Source: Flavobacterium sp. YJ01
GTDB taxonomy: Bacteria; Bacteroidota; Bacteroidia; Flavobacteriales; Flavobacteriaceae
Direction: 5' to 3'
DNA: 64,000 nucleotides
NCBI RefSeq assembly: GCF_029320955.1
Contig: NZ_CP119757.1
Coordinates: 310,001 to 374,000, forward strand
A program made the position numbers and the translations under genes. Shown piece after piece: positions 7,610 to 16,087 of this stretch (the first letter of the stretch is position 1; each line of letters begins with the position of its first letter). The notes beneath the pieces were generated by a model. It was not told the DNA's origin, made no database searches, and saw only the letters and a list, made by a program, of their open reading frames with translations.

Positions 7610-8716
7610 TTAATTGTTGATTGAATTCTTCAAATGCGGATCAGAAAATTTTGGATTACTAATAAATGTCGAATCCGTTAGCATTTTAAGAAAACTTATA
7701 ATATTTGATTTTTCGTCAGTTGTCAATCCTAGTTTTTTTCCATTTAAATCGTTAGAACTATTCCTTAAAGATACACTTAAAGTTTTACTGGCAATAATAT
7801 GTTCATTGTAATGATCTAATACTTCTTCTAAAGTTTTAAATCTTCCGTCGTGCATATATGGCGCAGTGAGTCCTATATTACGAAGCGTTGCAACTCGAAA
7901 TCTTCCTTTGTCATTTGCTGCTCCAGTAAATTCCTCACGACCAATGTCTTTTGGTTCTTCATCCAGACCATTGTTATGAAATAATTCCATATACATTTTG
8001 GGTGTTCCGTGACATTGTGCACAGTTTGCACCTCTAATATTCTTTTCTGGAATTGGCGAATTCATAAACAATTCCATGCCTTTTAATTCTTGTTCAGAAG
8101 GCTTATATTGATTTCTTAAATATTTATCATAACGAGAATCGGCAGATATTAAAGTGCGTTCAAATTGCGCAATTGCTTTAGTTATCTTATCTGAAGTTAT
8201 TTCTGCAGAACCAAATGCTTCTTTAAAAAGAATCGGATATTCTTTTGTTTTCTGAAGTTCTTTAACCGCTTTTTCTACATAATTTCCCATTTCGTGAGGA
8301 TCGTTAAGCGGAAACTTTGCTTGTTCTTCTAAACCTTTTGCTCTTCCGTCCCAGAAAAAATTTCGAACCCAAAGAAGATTCGCTAATGACATAGAACTGC
8401 GTTTTGTTGGCCTATTATCAATGCCTGAACTAAATGCTTTTCCGTCTGTAAAAGCAAGTTTTTGCTGATGACAGCTTGCGCAAGAAATTGTTTTGCTCGA
8501 AGATAACTTTGTTTCATAAAACAACATTCTTCCTAAATAAACACCTTGTTTAGTCGTTGGATTATCTTCTGGAATACTAATTCTATTTCCGAAATAATCT
8601 GGATATTCTAATTTATAAGGATCTACATATAGAGGTTCTATGTCAATGGCTGCCATGAAAATTCCGGCTGCCACCAACACAAATAATAAAATGATTTTTT
8701 TATAATGAGATTCCAT
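7610..8716 (-). CDS. di-haem cytochrome c peroxidase
   Basis: A 368-residue protein with an N-terminal hydrophobic anchor (residues 8-25) and two c-type haem sites, CASCH at 79-83 and CAQCH at 232-236, as in bacterial CcpA/MauG enzymes. The distal Met ligand of the high-potential haem is present in TAPYMHDGRF (Met288), so this looks like a canonical peroxidase reducing hydrogen peroxide in the periplasm. The ATG at 8716 is preferred to a TTG four codons upstream. It lies 11 bases before the molybdopterin-fold gene and 38 after the TonB receptor. Why a peroxidase belongs to a molybdenum locus is not obvious. Confidence 0.9.
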   Translation of the reverse strand: MESHYKKIILLFVLVAAGIFMAAIDIEPLYVDPYKLEYPDYFGNRISIPEDNPTTKQGVYLGRMLFYETKLSSSKTISCASCHQQKLAFTDGKAFSSGIDNRPTKRSSMSLANLLWVRNFFWDGRAKGLEEQAKFPLNDPHEMGNYVEKAVKELQKTKEYPILFKEAFGSAEITSDKITKAIAQFERTLISADSRYDKYLRNQYKPSEQELKGMELFMNSPIPEKNIRGANCAQCHGTPKMYMELFHNNGLDEEPKDIGREEFTGAANDKGRFRVATLRNIGLTAPYMHDGRFKTLEEVLDHYNEHIIASKTLSVSLRNSSNDLNGKKLGLTTDEKSNIISFLKMLTDSTFISNPKFSDPHLKNSINN

Positions 8717-8754
8717 ATTCACAATCAACTCTTTATTTCAAAACTATTTCTTTT

Positions 8755-10755
8755 TTATTGATTAAAGAAACGCAACGTTACAAAGAAATTTCTTCCTTCT
8801 TCTGGAAATCCTTCAACCAAACTATAATTTCTATCGAATATATTGCTTATTCCGGCATCAAGACTGAAATTTTTCAATATTTTTCCCGAAGCATAAAAAT
8901 TTAAAAGCGTATAATCTGGGACTCGTGTACCGTAACTTGTACTAAATCGAGCCGAATTAAATTCTGCGTTCGCGATTAAATGTAAAACTTTAAAAGGTTC
9001 ATATTCTATAGTTCCCATAACTTTTGTATTCGGAACATCTGTAAAATGAATCGTTGGATTCGTAATATTTTTTCTTTCTATATAAGTATAATTGACATTA
9101 AAAGATAAATTTTTTAAAATCGAATAATTAATCTGTGCTTCTACTCCGCGATATTCTGCTTCACCAAAATTCTGCATTTGCGATTTTCCAGGCTGCACAT
9201 TGCTTACACTCAAAATGGCATCGGTAATAGAACTATAAAATAATGCTGTTTGAAAAGTGATTTTTTCTAAGAAAGTCGCACTATAGTTAACTTCATAATT
9301 TAATGCTTCTTCTGGTTTTAAAACTGGATTCGGAATAGCGGTTCCCATTCTATAAGAATAACGATCTTTTATGGTTGCAAATCTTGTTTTCTGCGAAACT
9401 GTTGCCCCAAGTTTATTAGCTTCGTTCAACTGATAAAAAAGTCCGATCTGCAAATTGTAAGCATCGCTCGCAGCGGCCGCTGGATAATCTGAAATTACTT
9501 TGGTTGTACTGTTGTAATCTTGAGCCTGAATATTCTTTCTAATATTATAACTAGCGCCCGGAATTACAGTAAATTTATTTGAAATCTTAAATACATCTTC
9601 AATTCCAAATAAAATGGTATTGTCAATAAAATGGCGCACTGGTTCTCCTAAATTATGTTCTCTGTGAACATCTTCTTTAAAATGCACAGCAGCTTTAAAT
9701 TCATTTTTTGGTATAATTTGCGTATTGTATTCTACATTTCCTCCATAAGTATAATCGTCGTAAAGACTCTGAAAAGCATATCCTTTTGTCATCGTCGAAT
9801 ATGTTTTATCATCATAACTATTCAACGTGTTTTTGAATTTATCATAGTAAATTCTGGTCTTCAAACTATTCTGATCGTCGAGATTTGAATTCGAAATAAA
9901 ATAATAGCTTTCTTTGTTCCAAACTGGCCATTGCCAAAAACGCGGATTTGCTAAAAGTGAATTTTTGGTATCGCTTCCTGCATAAACAGGATTTCCTTTT
10001 TCTCCTTGCTGATTGATATAACCCAATGCATATTCGCTTTTTTTATTCGGAGTCCATCCTATTTTGAAAGTTATCTTCTGATCTTTTCGGTAGGAATTAT
10101 CTCTCTGTCCGCCATCTTCATTTTTCATCGGAACAAAATCAGAAGACATTCTGGTCGAATTTCTATCTAAATACGAATAACCTCCTTGCAAATAAAACTT
10201 TCCGAGATTAGAACCAATATTGATGTTTCCGCGATAACCATTATCGTTAATTGCACCCAAAGCGCCGTCATATTCTAACTTTTTTAAAGGTTTTCTAGAA
10301 ATAAGATTAATGGCTCCTCCTAAAGAATTTGGACCGTAAAGAACAGACGAAAATCCTTTTGAGACATCTACAGCCGCCAAATCGAAAGTTGTAAATCTAG
10401 CTAAATCAACATAACCATCATAAGGAACGTAAACTGGAATTCCATCCATATAAACTGGCACTTGCCTCAAATCAAAACCTCGTACAGAAACCATCGATTC
10501 GTTTCTTGGTCCTGACGCTGTTAAAGTTACGCCAGGAAGCAGATTTAATGCTTTTGAAACCTCCACTTTGTTTTGAGATTCCATTTTTTTTGATGTAATT
10601 CTATTCAAAGTATCTCTCTTTTGATTCTGAGTTATTACTACTTCGCCTAGAATAAAAATATTTGATGTTTTTAGAGAATCTGTTTCGCTTTTCCTGTTTT
10701 GCTGTGAAAATCCTATCAGCGGAAGAAGTATAAATACTGCAAATTTTAGTTTCAT
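8755..10755 (-). CDS. TonB-dependent outer membrane receptor of the molybdenum locus
   Basis: A 666-residue receptor with signal peptide (MKLKFAVFILLPLIGFSQQ), plug domain (EVVITQNQKRDTL, then LLPGVTLTASGPRNESMVSV and RGFD, then VLYGPNSLGGAINLISRKP) and a barrel ending in FVTLRFFNQ with terminal aromatic residues. There is no carboxypeptidase-regulatory extension. It resembles small-ligand receptors such as those for siderophores and metal complexes. It heads an operon with a peroxidase and a molybdopterin-fold protein and abuts modABC. I infer uptake of molybdate, tungstate or a chelate or cofactor of them; sequence alone does not prove the ligand. Confidence 0.85.
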   Translation of the reverse strand: MKLKFAVFILLPLIGFSQQNRKSETDSLKTSNIFILGEVVITQNQKRDTLNRITSKKMESQNKVEVSKALNLLPGVTLTASGPRNESMVSVRGFDLRQVPVYMDGIPVYVPYDGYVDLARFTTFDLAAVDVSKGFSSVLYGPNSLGGAINLISRKPLKKLEYDGALGAINDNGYRGNINIGSNLGKFYLQGGYSYLDRNSTRMSSDFVPMKNEDGGQRDNSYRKDQKITFKIGWTPNKKSEYALGYINQQGEKGNPVYAGSDTKNSLLANPRFWQWPVWNKESYYFISNSNLDDQNSLKTRIYYDKFKNTLNSYDDKTYSTMTKGYAFQSLYDDYTYGGNVEYNTQIIPKNEFKAAVHFKEDVHREHNLGEPVRHFIDNTILFGIEDVFKISNKFTVIPGASYNIRKNIQAQDYNSTTKVISDYPAAAASDAYNLQIGLFYQLNEANKLGATVSQKTRFATIKDRYSYRMGTAIPNPVLKPEEALNYEVNYSATFLEKITFQTALFYSSITDAILSVSNVQPGKSQMQNFGEAEYRGVEAQINYSILKNLSFNVNYTYIERKNITNPTIHFTDVPNTKVMGTIEYEPFKVLHLIANAEFNSARFSTSYGTRVPDYTLLNFYASGKILKNFSLDAGISNIFDRNYSLVEGFPEEGRNFFVTLRFFNQ

Positions 10756-10770
10756 GGTTAATGGTATTTT

Positions 10771-10862
10771 CAGTATGTTTTAAAATGAATACTGACGGTT
10801 AAAAAAAATCTATTTTGGTTAATTACGTAGTTATTAGTTTGTAAAAATAAGTATTTATACTT
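10771..10862 (-). promoter_or_regulatory. inverted repeats upstream of the TonB receptor
   Basis: Two short inverted repeats lie between the receptor ATG and the end of modC: CAGTAT/ATACTG at 10771-10794 (near the start, probably in the 5' UTR) and AAGTAT-TT-ATACTT at 10849-10862. They could be an mRNA hairpin and an operator. No TAnnTTTG promoter was clear. Confidence 0.3.
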
Positions 10863-10895
10863 AAATAAAATAAGTAATTTGATTTTTTTCCATTT

Positions 10896-11771
10896 TTATG
10901 TCAGAATCTGAATTATAGGATTAAATGCTTTAGAAGCTACTAACACTTTTTGTCCGATTTTATATTCTTGTGCTTCGTCTTCGGTCGCAATAACTTTTAT
11001 AATATTATTTCCAGAAGAAACTTGGACAACATATATAATATCACTTTTAGTAATACTTATTATTTCTCCTGTAATTTGAAATTTACTGCTGATTCTTTTT
11101 TCTGAAAAGACATTTTGAGGCGTTCCTTCTTTTATAATTTTACCATGATCAAGAACAATTACTTTATCAGAAAGTTTGAAAATTTCTGAAATGGAATGAC
11201 TTACCATTAAAGTTGTTAGATTATATTTTTGATGAATTTGTAAAATATAATCCTGAAGTTTAAATCTCATTTCATCATCCAAAGCCGATAGCGGTTCATC
11301 GAGTAAGAGAATTTCGGGTTTACGAACAATTGCTCTGGCCAAAGCAACACGCTGTTTTTGTCCGCCAGATAAATTTTGAGGCTTACTATTTTGAAGTGAT
11401 TGCAATTCCATTAATTCAATTAGTTCATAAACAATTTCTTTTGAATCGTTTTTAGATAAAGCAAATTCCAAATTTTCTTTTACAGTCAAATTTGGAAATA
11501 AGGCAAAATCTTGAAATACAAACCCAACGGAACGTTTTTGAATAGGAAGATGAAACTTTTTATTAGAATCGTCCCAAATTGATTCTTCTACTTTTACACT
11601 AACTTTTTCTGCTTTGGTCAGAGCTGATAAAATGCGAAGTATTGTTGTTTTTCCAGCTCCAGAATTTCCATAAATAGAAACAAATTGTCCTTTTTCAATA
11701 GTCAAAGAAATATCCAATGGCAATTTTCCATTTGCTGTCTCGAGCATTTTATAGGCATCAATTTGTATCAT
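10896..11771 (-). CDS. modC: molybdate ABC transporter ATP-binding protein
   Basis: A 291-residue ABC ATPase with Walker A GNSGAGKT, Q-loop VFQDFALFPNLTV, signature LSGGQKQR, Walker B ILLLDEPLSALD and H-loop VSHS. The last 65 residues form a TOBE/Mop domain (ITGEIISITKSDIIYVVQV), as in ModC proteins, where it binds oxyanion or contributes to inhibition. It should energise import through ModB. The ATG overlaps the modB stop by one base (TAATG), so translation is coupled. It is the last gene of modA-Mop-modB-modC. Confidence 0.92.
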   Translation of the reverse strand: MIQIDAYKMLETANGKLPLDISLTIEKGQFVSIYGNSGAGKTTILRILSALTKAEKVSVKVEESIWDDSNKKFHLPIQKRSVGFVFQDFALFPNLTVKENLEFALSKNDSKEIVYELIELMELQSLQNSKPQNLSGGQKQRVALARAIVRKPEILLLDEPLSALDDEMRFKLQDYILQIHQKYNLTTLMVSHSISEIFKLSDKVIVLDHGKIIKEGTPQNVFSEKRISSKFQITGEIISITKSDIIYVVQVSSGNNIIKVIATEDEAQEYKIGQKVLVASKAFNPIIQILT

Positions 11772-12445
11772 TAATAAAGAATAGTTTTTCGGGATTTATT
11801 ATGAATTAAATGAACAGCCAAAAGAATAGCAAAAGAAAACGCGAACAATATTCCTGCATAAATATTGGCATTATCGTAATTCATCGATTCAACTTCTTCA
11901 TAAATTGCAATCGAAACCACTTTTGTTTCCTCTGGAATGCTTCCTCCAACCATTAAAACTACTCCAAATTCTCCTAAAGTGTGGGCAAATGTCATAATTA
12001 TACCCGTAAATAATGAGGCACGAATATTAGGAAGCAATATTTTTGTTATGGTCGTTAATCGAGATTTTCCTAAAGTAAAAGAGGCTTCTTGCAACGCGGG
12101 CGGCAGATTTTTTAATCCTGATAAAATCGGATTTACCATAAAAGGTAAACTGTACAGCACCGAAGCCAGAATTAATCCTTCAAAAGTAAAAACCAATCTT
12201 ACATCAAAATAATCAGATAAAAACTTTCCAAAAGCATTTTCTGGACTAAAAGCTATCAATAAGTAAAAACCTAAAACAGATGGCGGCAAAACTAAAGGAA
12301 GACTTATTAGAGCTTCAATCACAGCTTTTAATTTAAACCTACTGTAGCACAACCAATAACAAAGCGGAATCGAAACCACTAACAGAATAATTGTTGTGAT
12401 TAAAGCCAATTTTGCTGTGAGCCATAAAGGATCTAAATTAATCAT
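11771..12445 (-). CDS. modB: molybdate ABC transporter permease
   Basis: A 224-residue inner membrane protein with five or six predicted helices. It has the permease EAA loop LQEASFTLGKSRLTTITKIL (residues about 119-138), which docks on ModC, and the ModB-typical SLPLVLPPSVLGFYLL and THTLGEFGVVLMVGG-like stretch (here AHTLGEFGVVLMVGGSIP). It forms the molybdate channel. It overlaps the Mop gene by 8 bases and modC by one base. Confidence 0.93.
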   Translation of the reverse strand: MINLDPLWLTAKLALITTIILLVVSIPLCYWLCYSRFKLKAVIEALISLPLVLPPSVLGFYLLIAFSPENAFGKFLSDYFDVRLVFTFEGLILASVLYSLPFMVNPILSGLKNLPPALQEASFTLGKSRLTTITKILLPNIRASLFTGIIMTFAHTLGEFGVVLMVGGSIPEETKVVSIAIYEEVESMNYDNANIYAGILFAFSFAILLAVHLIHNKSRKTILY

Positions 12446-12842
12446 CGGCAGATAAGCTTACTTCGTTAGTTTTTATCAAGGCAATTACGTTGTCATTTTC
12501 TTTTAAATTTAGTTGTTCGCAAGCGTTACTGGTAATAATGGATTGTATATTTTGTTGGTCTGCAAGTAAATTAATCTGACTAAGTATAATTCCTTTTTTT
12601 ACAGATTTAACAATGCATGGAATTTGATTTTGAACACTAATTTGCAGATTTAAATCTTTAGAAATAATTACTTCTGTTTCTTTAAAAATAATTTTAACCG
12701 CTTGACTTTCTTTTAAATAATCGGCTGAATCTGGAGTATCTAAAACTATAGAAGAAAAAATAAAATCATGAGATTTGACTTTTACTAACGAAATGCCTTC
12801 AAAAGATTGAATTTCAGATATATTTCCTTTTAATATATTCAT
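12438..12842 (-). CDS. di-Mop (TOBE) molybdate-binding protein
   Basis: A 134-residue cytoplasmic protein made of two Mop repeats: residues about 1-64 (ILKGNISEIQSFEGISLVKV) and 68-130 (NQIPCIVKSVKKGIILSQI, ITSNACEQLNLKENDNVIAL). Such molbindins bind molybdate or tungstate between subunits and store it or pass it on; the same domain is the sensor in ModE and the tail of ModC. It lies between modA and modB with overlaps of 4 and 8 bases, so it is made with the transporter. It has no DNA-binding domain and so is not ModE. Confidence 0.85.
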   Translation of the reverse strand: MNILKGNISEIQSFEGISLVKVKSHDFIFSSIVLDTPDSADYLKESQAVKIIFKETEVIISKDLNLQISVQNQIPCIVKSVKKGIILSQINLLADQQNIQSIITSNACEQLNLKENDNVIALIKTNEVSLSADD

Positions 12843-13612
12843 TTCGTTTTGGTGTCGTATCCGTAATATTTTAAAATTGAAGTCGCCTTTTTTGAAGATA
12901 TAAAATTATAAAATTTTAGAGCATTTGCATTGTCTTTTCCGTGTTTCAATATTACGCATCCTTGTTCTAAAGGAGAATGGCTTTTTTCTGGAATAATATA
13001 ATATTTTCCTCTCTCTTTTTTCATATTTGGCGTAAGAACGAGAGATAAAGCCGTGATGCCAATATCTGCATTTCCAGTTGTTACAAACTGAGTCGCTTGC
13101 GTGATATTATCTCCAAAAACAAGTTTGCTTTTGACTTTATCATATATTTTGTAAAATTTCAAGCTTTCGACAGCTTTTTCGCCATAAGGCGCAGTTAAAG
13201 GATTTCCGATTGCTATTTTACGAACAGAAACTTCTAAAAGACTATTAATCTTTTTAGTGTTTGGATCTGTTTTTTTACTCCAAATAACCAATTTTCCAAC
13301 GGCATACATTTTTACTTTTGAAGCCGTAAATTTATTTTTTTCCAATTGATTGGGATAATCCATATCGGCAGAAAAAAACAAATCAAATGGAGCACCATTA
13401 GAAATCTGCTCATAAAATTTTCCCGAAGCTCCGTAAGTAATCTGCGGATTTATACCAGGATTTTGACTCTTAAAAACCGTATTTATAGAGTCTAAAGCTA
13501 TTTTAAGATTTGCCGCAGCAACAATTGTAAATTTCTGTTGTGCATTTACAGTCCCAAAAAATAATAGCAGCAACATTGTCAAATGAGACAAAAATCTTTT
13601 CCTAGTCTTCAT
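12839..13612 (-). CDS. modA: molybdate ABC transporter substrate-binding protein
   Basis: A 257-residue exported protein. The signal peptide ends near TVNA-QQ. The mature part is ModA-like: FTIVAAANLKIALDSI, PQITYGASGKFYEQISNGAP, FDLFFSADMDYP, AIGNPLTAPYGEKAVESL, VTTGNADIGITALSL. The Ser and backbone ligands typical of ModA are in ASGKF and the NPLTAPYG loop. It catches molybdate or tungstate in the periplasm for ModB/ModC. It is the first gene of the mod operon, with palindromes in its upstream region. Confidence 0.93.
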   Translation of the reverse strand: MKTRKRFLSHLTMLLLLFFGTVNAQQKFTIVAAANLKIALDSINTVFKSQNPGINPQITYGASGKFYEQISNGAPFDLFFSADMDYPNQLEKNKFTASKVKMYAVGKLVIWSKKTDPNTKKINSLLEVSVRKIAIGNPLTAPYGEKAVESLKFYKIYDKVKSKLVFGDNITQATQFVTTGNADIGITALSLVLTPNMKKERGKYYIIPEKSHSPLEQGCVILKHGKDNANALKFYNFISSKKATSILKYYGYDTKTK

Positions 13613-13622
13613 GCCAAATTAA

Positions 13623-13666
13623 TCATTTTGGTCATTTTTGATACAAAATGAGCCATTAGTTAATGG
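13623..13666 (-). promoter_or_regulatory. palindromes upstream of modA (candidate operators)
   Basis: TCATTTTG (13623-13630) is repeated inverted as CAAAATGA (13644-13651). CCATTA-GT-TAATGG lies at 13653-13666. Both are 11-54 bases before the modA start, where a molybdenum-responsive repressor would act. No ModE gene is in the window. Confidence 0.4.
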
Positions 13667-13738
13667 TAAAAATAGGCATTCTAAAGCAGATTTTAAAGCC
13701 GATTATTTTTTAAAAAGCAAAAAGCAATTTGTTTGGTG

Positions 13739-13918
13739 TTAACTTTTATTAATCAAGTCCCAAACAAGATCAAGCGTCAGCAAGGTTTTTAAACGAGTTC
13801 CGCAACTTAAATAAATCCAAGTTCCTAGAGATTCTTCTGCTGCAAACATGCAGGTAATCTGAGAAATATTAACGGTATATTGTGTGAGGTCGTCGGTTCT
13901 AAATTGGATTGTTTTCAT
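13739..13918 (-). CDS. small hypothetical protein
   Basis: A 59-residue protein starting MKTIQFRTDDLTQYTVNISQ at an ATG with TTTTAAA before it; a TTG seven codons upstream is less likely. The beta-rich, aromatic sequence (GTWIYLSCGTRLKTLLTLDL) looks like a small single-domain fold and not noise. Family unknown. An inverted repeat TGTAAATG/CATTTACA (13945-13969) sits just upstream and may be its operator. Confidence 0.5.
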   Translation of the reverse strand: MKTIQFRTDDLTQYTVNISQITCMFAAEESLGTWIYLSCGTRLKTLLTLDLVWDLINKS

Positions 13919-14183
13919 TTTAAAAGATATTTGGGGCAAAATAGTGTAAATGCAAAATGTCCATTTACATTACGGTCAAATCTATTCAATAATGCTGATT
14001 TGTCTTTTAAATACGATTTAAACTAACATTACTTTTAAAACCTAAATTTTCGATAACTATAAGAAAAAACTACACTTTTCAATCTAATTATTAAGAATAT
14101 GTAAAATATAAAATACAACAAAGATTGTATAACAGTTTTGCTTTAATAAAAAGTACATTTGAATGTTTCTTAAAATTATTATC

Positions 14184-14666
14184 ATGAAAAATCTTCTGAC
14201 AATTCTAATCGTTATTTTCTTTTTCTCTTGCCAGCAAAAAGAGAATAAAAACACTGCTGTTTCTTCAATAGATTCTACTTCTGTAAAGCAAAATAAAGAG
14301 CCTAAAAAAGAAAAAAACAAACAGATTGGCGATACTATTTTTATGAATTTTAAAAATGGACAAGAAACATTTGTTGCGGAAGGAGTTTTAGATTCTCTCC
14401 ATTCAAAAATTTACATAAAATTTGATAATGAAGATTTGGGCGAAATAAATGCGACAATTATTCCAAATAAAGAAAAAGCTAATATTCGTTTCAATCAAAT
14501 TATTTTTCCTGATAAAACTTCAGACGGACCTTTTGGAATGGACTTAAAAACACAACTCAACCAAAAAGGAAAAACTATTTTGGTAATTGGACATTCACTA
14601 ATGGCTGAAAATCCTTATTATGGCAAATTTAAAGTTGAATTAAAGCATAAAAAAACTGGAAAATAG
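14184..14666 (+). CDS. hypothetical lipoprotein
   Basis: A 160-residue protein. MKNLLTILIVIFFFSCQQKE is a lipoprotein signal with lipid-modified Cys16; the better start is ATG 14184, not an in-frame ATG seven codons earlier. After a Lys/Glu/Ser linker (about residues 18-48) comes a beta-rich domain (TFVAEGVLDSLHSKIYIKF, GKTILVIGHSLMAENPYYG). I do not recognise the domain. It is a single gene convergent with the YheT-type hydrolase gene. Confidence 0.7.
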   Translation: MKNLLTILIVIFFFSCQQKENKNTAVSSIDSTSVKQNKEPKKEKNKQIGDTIFMNFKNGQETFVAEGVLDSLHSKIYIKFDNEDLGEINATIIPNKEKANIRFNQIIFPDKTSDGPFGMDLKTQLNQKGKTILVIGHSLMAENPYYGKFKVELKHKKTGK

Positions 14667-14673
14667 GAGAATT

Positions 14674-15639
14674 CTAAGCAGATTTACAGGATTCAAAAAA
14701 ATTAAAAGCTCTTTTTTCTGCGTAGGAATAAGTAGAATCTCTTAAAGGAAAAGCACAATGTCCACCATATTTAGGAGTTTCGAGATAAACATAAGCGCTT
14801 TCTTTAGCAATTGCTCTCGGATAACATCTTTCTCCTAAAAAAGGATCGTCAAGCGAATTGATAATCAAAACTGGCGTAGTAATATTAACTAGCGAAAATT
14901 CTGGAGAAACGCGCTGATAGTAATCATCGCGACTGGCAAAACCATGAAGTGGAGCCGTAAAGTACTGATCTACTTCTTCAAAAGAAGTAATTTTATCAAT
15001 TTGATCGCTATTAATAAAATCTGGAAATTGTGCCGCTTTGTATTTCAATTTCTTTTTAATGTCTATTGTAAAATTCTTTAGATAGACTTTGTTAAAACCT
15101 TGTTTAAGAACTTCTGCACTTGTTGCAATATGCGTAGGAACGGAAATCGAAACGGCGGCTTTTATGCGTTGATCGATTTTTGTCCAACCCAAGTAATTTA
15201 AAAGCTGCACTCCTCCCATTGAATATCCGATTAAATAGACATCTTCAAATCCTTTATTAAAAACAAATTGCACCACTTCATCTAAATCATCTACCGCGCC
15301 ATGATGATAGAGCCTTGGAAGTCGATTCATTTCTCCACCGCAAGTCCGATTATTCCATGCAAAAACTGAAAAACCTTTTTGGTCAAAATAAGTAGCACAG
15401 CTATTATTGTAAGTTCTTCTAGAATCTCCTTCTAAACCATGACATAAAATAATGGCCTTTTTAGAATCATTAATTATAAAATCGATATTAATAAAATCAC
15501 CGTCTTTTAGTTCGTGTTTTGTTCTTGTGTATTCTGGAACATCAAACTTCTTGATCAAAGCCGCATAAATAGTAGAAATATGCCTGTTTCGATGCATTAA
15601 AGAAGGAAAATTATATTCTGACTGTTCAATTATTGGCAT
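14674..15639 (-). CDS. YheT-family alpha/beta hydrolase
   Basis: A 321-residue cytoplasmic protein with the YheT plan: the N-terminal HRNRHISTIYAAL, the oxyanion region ILCHGLEGDSRRTY, FAWNNRTCGGEMNRLPRLYH, nucleophile elbow GYSMGG (Ser140), Asp in NSLDDPFL (about 264) and His in YGGHCAF (His294). These proteins are lipid- or ester-hydrolase-like with unknown natural substrates. The length matches the family. It is convergent with the preceding lipoprotein gene with a 7-base gap. Confidence 0.9.
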   Translation of the reverse strand: MPIIEQSEYNFPSLMHRNRHISTIYAALIKKFDVPEYTRTKHELKDGDFINIDFIINDSKKAIILCHGLEGDSRRTYNNSCATYFDQKGFSVFAWNNRTCGGEMNRLPRLYHHGAVDDLDEVVQFVFNKGFEDVYLIGYSMGGVQLLNYLGWTKIDQRIKAAVSISVPTHIATSAEVLKQGFNKVYLKNFTIDIKKKLKYKAAQFPDFINSDQIDKITSFEEVDQYFTAPLHGFASRDDYYQRVSPEFSLVNITTPVLIINSLDDPFLGERCYPRAIAKESAYVYLETPKYGGHCAFPLRDSTYSYAEKRAFNFFESCKSA

Positions 15640-15756
15640 GATGAAAAGTTTTTTGTCCTTATAACAAATTTAAGAAATCAATTAATACCTTTTTATTTCG
15701 TTTAAAAAAATAAGAACTCAATTTCGAAATAAAGTTTTCTGTTTAATAAAAATAGT

Positions 15757-15764
15757 TACATTTG
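15757..15764 (+). promoter_or_regulatory. -7 promoter element of the attenuator leader
   Basis: TACATTTG matches TAnnTTTG and lies 19 bases before the first leader-peptide ATG. The mRNA should begin at about 15771. Confidence 0.6.
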
Positions 15765-15783
15765 CCATTCAATAAAAAAAGAA

Positions 15784-15861
15784 ATGAAAAACTTAATTAC
15801 AATTATTTGTAGCATTAACACAATTATCGGCGATAATCGTGAGGAGTGTCTTTTTAATTAA
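15784..15861 (+). CDS. leader peptide 1 of tandem attenuator (Ile/Thr rich, 25 residues)
   Basis: It starts MKNLITIICSINTIIGDN and ends REECLFN. Seven of the first 15 residues are Ile and three of the whole peptide are Thr or Cys near Ile runs, the pattern of an amino-acid-sensing leader. The 3' codons (GTGAGGAG, 15839-15846) can pair with CTCC-TCA within the following terminator stem. Ribosome stalling on the Ile codons would leave this antiterminator segment free. Confidence 0.75.
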   Translation: MKNLITIICSINTIIGDNREECLFN

Positions 15862-15880
15862 GTTTAACAAACTATATACA

Positions 15881-15911
15881 AAAAAACCTCCCTCAACCGG
15901 GAGGTTTTTTT
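15881..15911 (+). terminator. attenuator terminator 1
   Basis: AAAACCTCCC pairs with GGGAGGTTTT around a TCAACC loop, followed by a T run, 20 bases after the stop of leader peptide 1. Confidence 0.9.
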
Positions 15912-15923
15912 ATTTGATAAAAC

Positions 15924-15980
15924 ATGAAAAATTTAAATTCTATTATTATTAGCGCAATTATTATTACCTGTCTCTTTTGA
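15924..15980 (+). CDS. leader peptide 2 of tandem attenuator (Ile rich, 18 residues)
   Basis: The peptide reads MKNLNSIIISAIIITCLF: six Ile in two runs of three. It starts 13 bases after terminator 1 and is followed by a second terminator. GACGAG at its stop codon (15979-15984) can pair with CTC-A-GTC (16015-16021) in terminator 2, giving an alternative antiterminator. Confidence 0.8.
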   Translation: MKNLNSIIISAIIITCLF

Positions 15981-16007
15981 CGAGTCGGAATTATATTGTC
16001 TATAATC

Positions 16008-16043
16008 AACCTTTCTCAGTCAAAACGAGAAAGGTTTTTTTTT
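16008..16043 (+). terminator. attenuator terminator 2
   Basis: AACCTTTCTC pairs with GAGAAAGGTT, followed by a run of nine T. It lies 45 bases before the ilvN-like start. Confidence 0.9.
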
Positions 16044-16087
16044 ACTTCAAAATTAAAATTAACCTAAACGGATTTGAAAAAAAACAA

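Noticed and set aside
7610..8716. This di-haem peroxidase as a second MbnH
   Set aside because: It keeps the distal Met (TAPYMHDGRF) and has no MbnP gene beside it.
15977..16087. Longer N-terminus for the ilvN-like gene starting upstream of 16088
   Set aside because: It would read through attenuator terminator 2, and residues from 16088 align with known IlvN starts.
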